Under the pieces are notes generated by a model. It was not told the origin of the DNA. It saw only the letters and a program-made list of their open reading frames with translations, and searched no databases. 64,000 nucleotides of DNA, from NCBI RefSeq assembly GCF_018398315.1, contig NZ_JAHBRW010000001.1, positions 186,001-250,000 of the forward strand, given 5' to 3'. The stretch's first letter is position 1. Every line of letters begins with the position of its first letter. Shown here piece by piece: positions 47,360 to 56,058 of the stretch. The stretch is from Chelatococcus sp. YT9. GTDB lineage: Bacteria > Pseudomonadota > Alphaproteobacteria > Rhizobiales > Beijerinckiaceae. Position numbers and translations under genes: made by a program.

Positions 47360-47764
47360 GCGCTTTCTCCCTGAACTGGGGATGAGTGTCCGCCAAACCG
47401 CTTATGATGAAAAGGTACGGAACGAACCATCATTTATGCAAATTTGGAAACAATGTCGCGCTGCCGCGCCATCAAGCCGCCTCCGCCGGTTCTCATCTCC
47501 CGTAGACATTCATAAGGTTTGACCCGCCCGAATGAGCGCAACGATACCTGAGGTCGCAAGAAGAATGCCGGCAGAAACGATATGCCGCTCAAGAAGCGGC
47601 CCGCGCTTTCTGCGAGGACGAACGGGCCTGCGCCCTCAAATGATCCCGCCAATGGAGCCGGACCCTAGCGTACCCCCCCTTTAACCGTTTACTAGTCATG
47701 CATAAGTGAAAGTAAAGTGGCGGGCCTTCATCGGAAGGAACGCTGTTTTTCCTAGTGGGGACGC
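47360..47764. other. Divergent control region of malate synthase and a chemoreceptor gene
   Basis: About 400 bases without a gene. It holds the motif at 47443-47459 shared with the LysR/glc region. No other clear structure was seen. Confidence 0.5.
47443..47459. promoter_or_regulatory. Candidate operator TTTGGAAACAATGTCGC upstream of malate synthase
   Basis: It matches 54842-54858 (start of the LysR gene divergent from glcDEF) at 16 of 17 bases. It is 84-100 bases before the malate synthase start, a usual LysR-type activation distance. It is the only second copy I noticed in the window. Confidence 0.45.
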
Positions 47765-49510
47765 GTGTCGATCGTCAGCCTGTTTCGACATCGCCGCCAA
47801 GATGCGGAGATGGAAGCTCCTGTGCCCGCAGCGCAGGTGGCGGAGGAAACGCCTGCGCCGCTCGCGGGCATCGATGCGATGCTGCGGCAGCTGGAAGACG
47901 ACACCCTGCTCACCATGCGCATCATCGGCTATTCGGCCGAGCAGGTTCAGTCCAAGGTCGATGAAAGTGTAACGCTGGTCGACCATATTCGTGATGCGAG
48001 CTCGGAACTCTCGTCCCTTTCCGCGACGGCTCACGACCTCACGATGGGCCTGGTGCGGACAACCGAAAAGCTCGACCAGGCGAGTCAATCCATCGAGCGT
48101 GATATCTCCGGCACCGATGACTTCATCCGGGAGGCCCACGCCCTTGCGAGCGACGTGACGAGCCGGATGGAGCGGCTTGGCTCGGCGGTCGAACGTATCG
48201 CCAGTGTCGTCGCTGTGATTGGTACGGTCGCGCGGCAAACGAACCTTCTCGCGCTGAACGCGAGCATCGAGGCTGCCCGCGCCGGCCCGGCTGGCCGCGG
48301 ATTTGCCGTCGTTGCCACCGAGGTCAAGCTGCTCGCCAATGAGGTGCAGGACGCAACCGGCGACATCTCATCGCAGATCGAGATGTTGCAGACGTTCGCC
48401 AGCGAGAGCCACGAGGCCGTCGATCGCATCGCGACCCTCATCCGGCGTATCGATCCGGTGCTCGGTTCGGTGCGGGACGCCGTTTCCGCGCAGATCGCCG
48501 GCACGCGTGACGTCGCCGACCGCGCAACCCAGAGCCTGTCCTTCGTAGGCTCGGTGTCCAGCAGCGCCAAGACCATGCAGGAAATGACGGAACTGGCGCG
48601 CGCCGCAAGCCGCTCAGCAGGCAGCGCTACCGGCAACATGGAGCGCTCGCTGCACTGGCTTACCCAGCGCTCCATGGCCGCCCTGCGTGACACGGTCGTC
48701 GGCAACCGCCGCCGTTTCGAGCGCGTTCCGATTCTGCTTGAGGCTGTACTGTCCCTCGACGAAATCTCCTTGCCCGTGCAGGTCATCGACCTGTCCAAAG
48801 GCGGGTGTCTGGTGGCTGCCGACGTCACGTTATTTGCCGTTGGCATGACGGGGCGGCTCGAGGCGGAAAAGATCGGAGCGATCAATTTCACCATCGTCGC
48901 GCTCAGCGACGATGGTGTGCACGTGCGGTTTGAGAACGTCCGCCCCGAGACGACGAAACGGATCGAAGCAGCTATCGAGGAGGTCCATCACGCCAATCAG
49001 CCGATCATCACGATCATTCAAGGCGTGGCAAAGGAGATCAGCGAAACCTTCGAGGATGGGGTCAATTCTGGTGAAGTCCAGCTGACGGATCTCATCACCT
49101 TCGATTATCAGCGTATTCCGGGCACTGATCCCATCCAGTACGAGACACGGGCCACGCCCTTCTACGAAGAGGTCCTGCCGCCAATCTACGAACGCTGGAA
49201 GGATAGATGCCCATCCAGCCTGTTCATGCTGGCCTGCGATCGAAATTCCTATATCCCCATCCATCACCCACAGTATTCGCTGCCGCAGAGGCCCGGCGAA
49301 CATCAGTGGAATGATCTCAACTCGCGGAACAAGCGCATCATGGAACGATCCAAGATGCTTGTTGCCGTTCGTAATCGCAATCCCTATGCGGCGACGCTGT
49401 TCCAGCGCCATATGAGCGACGGACGCATCGTGCCCACAACTCTGATGGCCGCGCCAATTTTCGTGCGTGGGCAACTGTGGGGAAACGTGTATCTCGCGAA
49501 AGAGCTTTAA
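47765..49510 (+). CDS. Soluble chemoreceptor-like protein with PilZ domain
   Basis: A 581-residue protein starting at GTG, with no membrane segment. Residues about 70-300 are a methyl-accepting signalling coiled coil with tip '[19 protein letters not shown]' and 'GRGFAVVATEVKLLANEVQ'. A PilZ domain follows ('NRRRFERVPILLEAVL' with the RxxxR c-di-GMP motif as RRRFER, and 'DLSKGGCLV', about 315-400). The C-terminal 170 residues ('FDYQRIPGTDPIQYETRAT', 'DRNSYIPIHH', 'RNKRIMERSKMLVAVRNRNP') resemble a module found at the ends of other chemoreceptors, probably sensory. It could link c-di-GMP levels to taxis or surface behaviour. It is divergent from malate synthase. Confidence 0.85.
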   Translation: MSIVSLFRHRRQDAEMEAPVPAAQVAEETPAPLAGIDAMLRQLEDDTLLTMRIIGYSAEQVQSKVDESVTLVDHIRDASSELSSLSATAHDLTMGLVRTTEKLDQASQSIERDISGTDDFIREAHALASDVTSRMERLGSAVERIASVVAVIGTVARQTNLLALNASIEAARAGPAGRGFAVVATEVKLLANEVQDATGDISSQIEMLQTFASESHEAVDRIATLIRRIDPVLGSVRDAVSAQIAGTRDVADRATQSLSFVGSVSSSAKTMQEMTELARAASRSAGSATGNMERSLHWLTQRSMAALRDTVVGNRRRFERVPILLEAVLSLDEISLPVQVIDLSKGGCLVAADVTLFAVGMTGRLEAEKIGAINFTIVALSDDGVHVRFENVRPETTKRIEAAIEEVHHANQPIITIIQGVAKEISETFEDGVNSGEVQLTDLITFDYQRIPGTDPIQYETRATPFYEEVLPPIYERWKDRCPSSLFMLACDRNSYIPIHHPQYSLPQRPGEHQWNDLNSRNKRIMERSKMLVAVRNRNPYAATLFQRHMSDGRIVPTTLMAAPIFVRGQLWGNVYLAKEL

Positions 49511-50052
49511 GTCGCTTGCAAAGACACCGGGCCGTTGCTGGATCCGTCTGACGCATCCATCAAGGATGGGTGATCACGCGCGGCGATGTCGGCAACCGGA
49601 CCAGTCAGCTGAAAGCCGACCGCAGCGGCGTGCTCTCTGTGAGTCCGAGCATCAGCTTATCGGAGCACCAATCATCCAGCACAGCCTTCCTAGCCCTGTG
49701 ATCCGAAAAGGACGCCGGCAGGTTAATATTTGAGACTACTTGGAGCGCAATCTGCTTAGAAGAGTGGATTAGCTGTCGAAAATACAATGTTCAGGGCTCT
49801 ATTGAGTGATCAGCCGACAAGTATTCGAGCACGCCGATACGCTTGAGTATCATTCGACGCGATCTTCAGGGCCTGGTGCAATGCCTAGTCCCAAATAAAA
49901 TGACGCGAACGGAAGCATTATAGCCTGCTCCGTCCGCGTCACAACAGTCAACAAAGTCATTTATTGGCGCCTGCACGCAGGCACATCACTTGAACCACGT
50001 CGCCACACGGCGCACATCTACCCCCCGGTCGATGGCGCGGGGCGAACTGTGA
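49511..50052. other. Intergenic region, somewhat A+T rich, with one imperfect hairpin
   Basis: About 540 bases with no convincing gene or tRNA. An imperfect inverted repeat (GACGCGAACGGAAGC against GCTCCGTCCGCGTC) lies at 49901-49941, between the convergent chemoreceptor and NHLP-like genes, and might contribute to termination. Confidence 0.5.
49901..49941. repeat. Imperfect inverted repeat between convergent genes
   Basis: Arms of about 14 bases around an A+T-rich loop (ATTATAGCCT), outer bases TGACGCG and CGCGTCA exact. No clear T-run in either direction. Confidence 0.4.
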
Positions 50053-50400
50053 TCAGTGCTCAGCCGGAGCCGCGCACATGACCAGGCTGACCGTCTTGTA
50101 GCCAGCGCGCGTCTCGATACGACCCCAGGTGTCGATGCCTTCAGCGCCGAAGATGCCGTCATCTTCCGGCGGGATGAAGTTGTTCTGCGCGTCGGCGATG
50201 TGGATGTGGAAACCTTCCGGCACCTCGAACCCGTTGATGGCGCGCGCCGTTGCCTCGGGATCCTGCGCGAAGGCCTCGAGCAAGGACGGATCGTCATAAA
50301 CCGCCTTCGCGACACCGCGCATCTTCGCATAGTCGACGTTGGCGAGTTGTCCGGCATTGGCAGCGACAAACTCTCTCAAGGTGTTCGTGGTGGTGGTCAT
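50053..50400 (-). CDS. Small NHLP (nitrile hydratase leader-like) family protein
   Basis: A 115-residue protein. 'DPSLLEAFAQDPEATARAIN' (residues 37-56) followed by 'GFEVPEGFHIHIADAQNN' (57-74), and after an acidic insert 'TVSLVMCAAP' (103-112), reproduces the order of the NHLP fold. That fold is a helix ending in DP-x-A, then G-x-x-VP-x-G-x-x-hydrophobic strand, then a (H)LVLP-like strand. In many bacteria such domains are leader peptides of RiPP precursors or remnants of nitrile hydratase alpha. No modifying enzyme or transporter is adjacent and little sequence follows the last strand, so a stand-alone role is as likely. ATG 50400 has GAGGCGGG upstream; ATG 50412 is less likely. Confidence 0.6.
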   Translation of the reverse strand: MTTTTNTLREFVAANAGQLANVDYAKMRGVAKAVYDDPSLLEAFAQDPEATARAINGFEVPEGFHIHIADAQNNFIPPEDDGIFGAEGIDTWGRIETRAGYKTVSLVMCAAPAEH

Positions 50401-50422
50401 GGCCCGCCTCATTGGGAATATG

Positions 50423-50439
50423 GTTAATAAAATATTAAC
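50423..50439. promoter_or_regulatory. Perfect palindrome GTTAATA-AAA-TATTAAC upstream of the NHLP-like gene
   Basis: A 17-base perfect inverted repeat 23 bases before the start codon. A TTGTCA (minus strand) lies further upstream at about -35 distance, so the palindrome overlaps the expected -10 region. It is a plausible repressor site. Confidence 0.45.
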
Positions 50440-50687
50440 GCTTTATTTTTCCCGAAATGACAAGAGCTTCTGTGATAGTTTTCCATGCAACTAACATTGG
50501 CAAGGGCAAAAATGCCCTTCGCGAGCGCAGCAAATGGGTGCGTTCACGTGATTGTGATTGCGGTCAAGCTTGCAGAAGGATGGAGGCATTTTCCCGCGCA
50601 GCCGCGCGTCACCGGCCGAGCGATTCGGCAGGTAATTCAGTAATATCGATGTGCTTTTCCTGCTTCGAAGCGAAGCGATAAGCCGAG

Positions 50688-52013
50688 CTAACGCGTCCCC
50701 AGCGCGGCAGGTATTGGGCCACCATCAGCCCAGTCCAGAAGCTCAACTGTATGCAATAAAATCATATCAGAATTGCGCTCAGCGAAGCCCTTTCGGAGCT
50801 GTTCCAAGCACCCGATGTTCCCAGTCGCGACGATTGTCGCGCCCGTGCGAGCGATATTGGCCGTCTTGCGGCTGCGGAGCTGTTCAGAAAGCTCAGGCTG
50901 CAGGAGGTTGTAGGTTCCAGCAGATCCACAGCAAATGTGCCCTTCCGGCACATCCTTCACAGTAAAGCCGGCGCGCTTGAGCAGTGTTTTGGGCGCTTCC
51001 TTGATCTGCTGGCCATGCTGCATCGAACAGGCCGAGTGATAGGCCACGACATAGCCCTCGCCCGCGGTGGCGCGGGCTAGATCGAGAGTCGTGAGGTACT
51101 CCGTTATGTCCTTGGCGAGCGCTGCCACGCGTGCAGCCTTGTCCTTGTAGGCGGCATCCTCACGAAACATGAAGCCGTAGTCCTTGATCGTCGTACCGCA
51201 GCCAGAGGCTGTGATGACGATGGCATCGAGTCCCTGCCCGTCGATTTCGCGAGTCCATGCGTCGATGTTGCGTTTGGCGAAGGCGTGGCTTGCCTCATCG
51301 CGCCCCATATGGTGCACCAGCGCACCGCAGCATCCCTCACCCGCGGCAAGGACCACTTCAATTCCATTGCGCGTGAGGAGCCGAACGGTTGCCGCATTGA
51401 TGTCCGGGTTGAGCACGGGCTGCGCGCAGCCGCTCAGCAGCGCGACACGCCCCCGCCGCGGCCCTATCGCCGGAATAACGCGCGGGCCGGCCTCCGCGGC
51501 GCGGGGGGGCAGACGGCTGGGTGCCAGCGCAAGCATCGCGGAGAGGCGCGTTCCCACCTTCGGCAGCTTACCCAGGATACCCGCGAAAGGCTTGCCCAGC
51601 CGGGCGGCCGCCAGCGCCAATCGGAAACGACCGGGGTAAGGCAGCACCTGCGCCAGAACGCTACGCAGCAGGCGGTCGTGCCAGGGGCGTTGATAGGTGT
51701 CCTCGATATGCGCCCGGGCGTGGTCGACGAGATGCATGTAGTTGACGCCAGACGGGCAGGTCGTCATGCATGAAAGACAGGACAGGCAGCGGTCGATATG
51801 CTTGACCACCTCCGGCGTCGCCGGTTTGCCAGATTCAAGCATGTCCTTCACTAGATAGATGCGTCCGCGCGGGCTATCGAGCTCGTCACCAAGCAGGAGA
51901 TAAGTTGGGCAGGTCGCCGTGCAGAATCCGCAATGGACACAGGTCCGCAAAATCGATTCAGACTCCCGCATCTGAGGGTCGATCAACTGCTCGGGCCTGA
52001 AATTCGTCTGCAT
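50688..52013 (-). CDS. glcF: Glycolate oxidase iron-sulfur subunit GlcF
   Basis: A 441-residue electron-transfer subunit. Two [4Fe-4S] ferredoxin motifs lie near the N-terminus, 'CVHCGFCTATCP' and 'CLSCLSCMTTCP'. Two CCG domains follow, with 'GEGCCGALVHHMG' and 'HICCGSAGTYNLLQ'. It passes electrons from the GlcD flavin to the quinone pool. The ATG at 52013 fits 'MQTNFRPEQLIDPQMRESE', the usual GlcF start; the upstream open frame is not typical. It is the last gene of glcDEF, 40 bases after glcE. Confidence 0.95.
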   Translation of the reverse strand: MQTNFRPEQLIDPQMRESESILRTCVHCGFCTATCPTYLLLGDELDSPRGRIYLVKDMLESGKPATPEVVKHIDRCLSCLSCMTTCPSGVNYMHLVDHARAHIEDTYQRPWHDRLLRSVLAQVLPYPGRFRLALAAARLGKPFAGILGKLPKVGTRLSAMLALAPSRLPPRAAEAGPRVIPAIGPRRGRVALLSGCAQPVLNPDINAATVRLLTRNGIEVVLAAGEGCCGALVHHMGRDEASHAFAKRNIDAWTREIDGQGLDAIVITASGCGTTIKDYGFMFREDAAYKDKAARVAALAKDITEYLTTLDLARATAGEGYVVAYHSACSMQHGQQIKEAPKTLLKRAGFTVKDVPEGHICCGSAGTYNLLQPELSEQLRSRKTANIARTGATIVATGNIGCLEQLRKGFAERNSDMILLHTVELLDWADGGPIPAALGTR

Positions 52014-52053
52014 GGCAGTCTCTGCTCTACTTGGATATAGGCTGGAACGCCCG

Positions 52054-53235
52054 TTAGACGCCGTCGTACATACGGCCGGGCTCAAACACGCCATCGGGAT
52101 CGAAGGCGTGCTTGATGTCCTTGCTCAAGCGCATCAAGGGCGCCGCGATCGGATGGAACACGGCCACACTGGCGCGGATTGCCGCCGGGGCGCGAATCAA
52201 CGTCGCATGGTCGCCCGTCCTCGTCACGATCGAGCGAATGACCGACGCGCACGCGTCGCCGTCCGCCGACACGCTGAGCCAGATGAGCCCGCCGCCCCAA
52301 TCATAGATGAAGCGGCAATCGAGCGCTGCGGACAGCGCCGCCGTGACGTCTGGGCCGCGCGAAGGCGCGGTCGAAATGCGCCACACGGCATCGCCATCCC
52401 GCATGAAATGGGCGACATCCCGCACATTCCGCCAGAGCGCGGCGCCCTCGGCATCGTCCAGGATCTCTCCATCGCCGAAATGCGAAAGCAGTGCCTGCAA
52501 CGATTTCAGCCGATAGTCCACGGAGAAGGCAAAGCCTTCGGTACGCAACAGCGTGCGCGCGCCCCTGCCATCCATGGCAGGCACATGTGCAGCGCCACTC
52601 ACCTCGAACGGCGAGCCCAGCGCGGCTGACAGGGCAGCGATAGCGCGCCTGTCGTCAAGGCCATGCAGCACCAGGGTCGCGCGACGTTCGGGCCGCGGCA
52701 AAACCTTGAAGGTGACCTCCGTGAGAAAGGCCAGCGTGCCCCAGCTGCCCGCGAGCAGCTTGACCAGGTCGAGGCCCGTCACGTTCTTCATGACGCGACC
52801 GCCGGATTTGACGGTCTCGCCACGCCCATTGACGGCGCGTATCCCGATCAGGCTGTCGCGGCAGGCACCTGCCATGATGCGCCGGGGGCCGGAGAGATTG
52901 GTGGCTGCTAGTCCTCCGATCGTCGGCTCACCATCGATACAGAGCAACGCCCGAAGGTCCGGCGGTTCGAAGGACAATTCCTGCCCGTTACTGGCCAGCG
53001 TCCGTTCCACTTCGGCAAGAGGCGTGCCGGCGCGCGCGGCGATCACCAGTTCTGCCGGCTCGCAAAGCGTGATCCCGGAGAGGCCTTGCGATGACAGGCT
53101 CCCGCGATGGCCGACAGCGCGGCCGATGCTTGCCTTTGTGCCAGCACCTAGCACGCTGAGCGTCGCGCGTTGTCCCGCTGCCGCGGCGATGACGGCGGCA
53201 GCTTCCTGCTCACTTGCGGGGACATGTGTCGTCAT
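52054..53235 (-). CDS. glcE: Glycolate oxidase FAD-binding subunit GlcE
   Basis: A 393-residue FAD_binding_4 protein. 'ATLSVLGAGTKASIGRAVG' and 'EPTIGGLAATNLSGPRRIMAG' belong to the PCMH flavin fold. 'GGRVMKNVTGLDLVKLLAGS' is typical of GlcE, which is shorter than GlcD and lacks most of its C-terminal domain. With GlcD and GlcF it forms glycolate dehydrogenase. The ATG shares one base with the glcD stop (TGATG), so translation is coupled; a GTG one codon upstream is possible. Confidence 0.94.
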   Translation of the reverse strand: MTTHVPASEQEAAAVIAAAAGQRATLSVLGAGTKASIGRAVGHRGSLSSQGLSGITLCEPAELVIAARAGTPLAEVERTLASNGQELSFEPPDLRALLCIDGEPTIGGLAATNLSGPRRIMAGACRDSLIGIRAVNGRGETVKSGGRVMKNVTGLDLVKLLAGSWGTLAFLTEVTFKVLPRPERRATLVLHGLDDRRAIAALSAALGSPFEVSGAAHVPAMDGRGARTLLRTEGFAFSVDYRLKSLQALLSHFGDGEILDDAEGAALWRNVRDVAHFMRDGDAVWRISTAPSRGPDVTAALSAALDCRFIYDWGGGLIWLSVSADGDACASVIRSIVTRTGDHATLIRAPAAIRASVAVFHPIAAPLMRLSKDIKHAFDPDGVFEPGRMYDGV

Positions 53236-54710
53236 CACGCAGCGACCGCCTTCCCGTCCACGCCTTCCCGGCCTTGCGTCAGATCGCGCCCCTCGAGCGG
53301 GAAGACTTTGGCGGGGTTCAGAAGCCAGGCCGGATCAAACACCGCGCGGACCCGCATCTGTTGCGCGAGGTCGACGGGATCGTATTGTTCGGTCATCAAG
53401 TCGCGCTTCTCGATGCCAACCCCATGCTCTCCGGTGAGACACCCGCCGACTTCCACGCAGAGCTTGAGGATCTCGGCTCCCGCTTGCTCCGCCTTCTCCA
53501 GCTCGCCGGGCTTGTTGATGTCATAGAGAACGAGCGGATGCAGATTGCCGTCGCCCGCATGAAAGATATTCGCCACCCTGAGACCATGGCTTTCGCAGAT
53601 CTCGGTGATGCGACGTAAGACGAGCGGCAGCTGTCCCGTCGGGATAGTGCCATCCATGCAGAGATAATCGGCGATCCGCCCCATGGCGCCGAAAGCGGAC
53701 TTGCGCCCCTTCCAGATCGCCGCGCTTTCGGCCTCCGATTGCGAAACCTTGACGGTCATCGGCGAGAAGCGGTCAGCAATCGCGCAGATGCGAGCCAGCG
53801 CCTCGTCGATCTCCTCGTCCGAGCCCTCCACCTCGACGATCAGCATCGCCTCGACATCGAGAGGGTAGCCCGCGTGGGCGAAGGCTTCGCAGATGGTAAT
53901 GGCGGGCTTGTCCATGAATTCGAGCGCCACGGGAATGATGCCGGCGCCGATCAACGCCGCCACGCATTCACCGGCGAGCTCGTTGGACGCGAAGCCGAAC
54001 AAGACGGGCCGCGCCCCCTCCGCCTGGCGCAGAATGCGCACCGTTGCCTCGGTGAAGACCCCGAGCTGGCCTTCGGATCCCGTGATCAGGCCGAGCAGGT
54101 CATAGCCCGGGCTGTCCAGCGCATCGCCGCCGATCTCCACCACGGTGCCATCGAGCAGAACCATGGTGACGCCGATGAGGTTGTTGGTGGTGACACCGTA
54201 TTTCAGGCAATGGGCGCCGCCGGAATTCATCGCGATGTTGCCCGCGATGGTGCAGGCGAGCTGACTCGAAGGGTCTGGCGCGTAGAAGAAACCTTCCGGC
54301 GAAACCGCCTGGCTGATGGCGAGATTGGTGATGCCCGCCTGCACGCGCGCCGTGCGGTCCGCATAGTCGATGGCGAGCACCTGGTTCAGCTTCGACGTGC
54401 CCAGCACGATCGCGTCTTCCTGTGGGATAGCGCCGCCAGCAAGGGAGGTGCCGGCGCCGCGTGGCACCACCTTCACGCCCTCGCGGTGACAGAAGGCGAG
54501 CACGGCCGCTACCTCTGCTGTCGAGGTCGGCAGCACGACCGCAAGCGGCATGCGCCGATAGGCGGTGAGCGCGTCCGTCTCGAACGCGCGCCGCTCGTCT
54601 TCGCTGGTGATCAGGCTCTGGGCGGGCACCAGAGCCGCAAGCCCTGCGATAATGGCATCGCGACGGCTCAGAATTGCTGAATCGGGAATGGGAAATGCTA
54701 TCGATGTCAT
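53235..54710 (-). CDS. glcD: Glycolate oxidase subunit GlcD
   Basis: The 491-residue catalytic flavoprotein that oxidises glycolate (and D-lactate) to glyoxylate. It has the FAD fold motifs 'VVPRGAGTSLAGGAIPQEDA', 'CTIAGNIAMNSGGAHCLKYG' and 'LITGSEGQLGVFTEATVRIL'. The C-terminal substrate domain shows 'FHAGDGNLHPLVLYD' and 'CLTGEHGVGIEKRDLM'. ATG 54710 has GGGAGGG upstream. It heads glcDEF and is divergent from the LysR gene, 153 bases away. Confidence 0.96.
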   Translation of the reverse strand: MTSIAFPIPDSAILSRRDAIIAGLAALVPAQSLITSEDERRAFETDALTAYRRMPLAVVLPTSTAEVAAVLAFCHREGVKVVPRGAGTSLAGGAIPQEDAIVLGTSKLNQVLAIDYADRTARVQAGITNLAISQAVSPEGFFYAPDPSSQLACTIAGNIAMNSGGAHCLKYGVTTNNLIGVTMVLLDGTVVEIGGDALDSPGYDLLGLITGSEGQLGVFTEATVRILRQAEGARPVLFGFASNELAGECVAALIGAGIIPVALEFMDKPAITICEAFAHAGYPLDVEAMLIVEVEGSDEEIDEALARICAIADRFSPMTVKVSQSEAESAAIWKGRKSAFGAMGRIADYLCMDGTIPTGQLPLVLRRITEICESHGLRVANIFHAGDGNLHPLVLYDINKPGELEKAEQAGAEILKLCVEVGGCLTGEHGVGIEKRDLMTEQYDPVDLAQQMRVRAVFDPAWLLNPAKVFPLEGRDLTQGREGVDGKAVAA

Positions 54711-54826
54711 GAAAACCCTCCCGATACACGTTTTCCCGCCATTCTGACCTCTGGCCGGCTGCAATCCCCTGACTATTGAACGACTCTAGCCTATTCGAAA
54801 GGCTTTGACAGGGCACATAATCAAGA

Positions 54827-54857
54827 CGACATTATTTCTTTTTTGGAAATAATGTCG
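54827..54857. promoter_or_regulatory. Perfect 12-bp inverted repeat at the LysR gene start
   Basis: CGACATTATTTC (54827-54838), seven-base spacer, GAAATAATGTCG (54846-54857). It lies in the glcD-lysR divergent region and its right arm runs into the first possible ATG (54852) of the LysR gene. The A+T-rich dyad is a likely operator for autoregulation and glc control. Confidence 0.65.
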
Positions 54858-54863
54858 CAGGCC

Positions 54864-55769
54864 ATGGATCAGCTAGGAGACCTTGATATCTTCGCCCGCG
54901 TTGTCGCCGCCAAAGGTATGTCCGCGGCGGGACGAGAGCTCGGTTTTTCCGCTGCGGTCGTTTCGAAGCGCATCCGCAGGCTCGAGGAGCGGCTGGGCGT
55001 CAGGCTTCTGCAGCGCACAACCCGGCAAATCAGCCTGACCGAGGCCGGCCAAGGCTTCTACGAGCGTGTGGTCTCCATTCTCGCCAGCATCGAGGAAGCG
55101 GAAGCCTGGGTGGCGCGGGGCAGCAGCGTAGCGCGCGGCGTGCTCAGGGTGTCGGCTCCGACCTCCTTCGGCCGACTGCATATCGCTCCCCATCTCAAGG
55201 CCTTCCTCGACCGCTACACCGCCGTGACGGTCGACCTCGACCTCTCGGACAGCTTCGTCGACGTCGTCGGCGAAGGCTTCGACGTCGCCATCCGCATTGC
55301 CGATCTCGCCGATTCAAGCCTGGTCGCGAAGCGGCTCGCGCCCAACAATCGCGTGCTCTGCGCGACACCTGCCTATCTCGCCCGCCACGGCGAACCGCAA
55401 AGCCCCGCAGACCTCGCCCGTCACACCTTGCTCGTGCACAACGCCGACCACTGGCGGCTGTCCGGGCCGGATGGACCTGTGACGGTCCCGATATCCGCGC
55501 CACTGCGCACCAATTCGAGCGAGGTCGTTCGAGAAGCCGTGCTCGCGGGCATCGGCATCGCGCTGCGCTCGACATGGGATATCGGCCCGGAACTACAGGC
55601 GGGCCAGCTCAAGGCCGTGCTGCCCGACTATGGCGGATCGCATCGCGTCGCAGTCTATGCCGTCTATCCAAGCCGCAGGCATCTTGAGCAAAAGGTGCGC
55701 GCCTTCATCGACTATCTCGGCGACCTCTATGCCCCGACACCCTATTGGGACCAAGGGCTCTCACGCTGA
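54864..55769 (+). CDS. LysR-family transcriptional regulator, candidate regulator of glcDEF
   Basis: A 301-residue regulator. The N-terminal helix-turn-helix is 'MDQLGDLDIFARVVAAKGMS', then 'SAAVVSKRIRRLEERLGVRLL'. The effector-binding domain follows from about residue 90 ('GVLRVSAPTSFGRLHIAPHL'). It is divergent from glcDEF, the usual position for a pathway regulator, and the dyad between them supports that. The effector could be glycolate or glyoxylate (inference). Starts at TTG 54843 and ATG 54852 are possible, but family alignment favours 54864. Confidence 0.9.
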   Translation: MDQLGDLDIFARVVAAKGMSAAGRELGFSAAVVSKRIRRLEERLGVRLLQRTTRQISLTEAGQGFYERVVSILASIEEAEAWVARGSSVARGVLRVSAPTSFGRLHIAPHLKAFLDRYTAVTVDLDLSDSFVDVVGEGFDVAIRIADLADSSLVAKRLAPNNRVLCATPAYLARHGEPQSPADLARHTLLVHNADHWRLSGPDGPVTVPISAPLRTNSSEVVREAVLAGIGIALRSTWDIGPELQAGQLKAVLPDYGGSHRVAVYAVYPSRRHLEQKVRAFIDYLGDLYAPTPYWDQGLSR

Positions 55770-55956
55770 GGCCCATCCATGACGTTTGACACGAGCGCAG
55801 CGCGGAAAAAGCAGGCATCGACTGCCTATGGAAACAGCAAGGCAGTAGCTGGGCCCAGGCGCCCGTGAGATAATATTCGGATCGCCGCGCGTTTCCGGAT
55901 TGGCACGGTGATTGCGTGCGGATCTGCGAGATCTGAGGGGAAGCGGCCAACGCTTC

Positions 55957-55995
55957 AGAAAAAGAGGGCGGTCATTCCCACCGGGGATGGCCGCC
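55957..55995 (-). terminator. Second hairpin with T-rich tail downstream of the autotransporter gene
   Basis: A stem of about 12-13 bp, GGCGGTCATTCCC (55967-55979) with GGGATGGCCGCC (55984-55995) including G-T pairs. Read on the minus strand it is followed by CTCTTTTTC. It may back up the first terminator. Confidence 0.45.
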
Positions 55996-56029
55996 TTCAT
56001 CATCTCTGCCCTTGTCCCCTCCCCCAAAC

Positions 56030-56058
56030 AAAAAAAAGCCGGGCCTCGCGGCCGCGGC
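56030..56058 (-). terminator. Rho-independent terminator of the autotransporter gene
   Basis: On the minus strand a GC-rich stem GCCGCGGCC / GGCCCGGC with a GCGA loop runs into eight T residues (the A-run 56030-56037 on the plus strand). It is about 80 bases after the stop. Confidence 0.75.

Noticed and set aside
50053..52013. A RiPP biosynthetic cluster around the NHLP-like gene
   Set aside because: The neighbours are glcDEF and a chemoreceptor. No maturase, protease or exporter is present.
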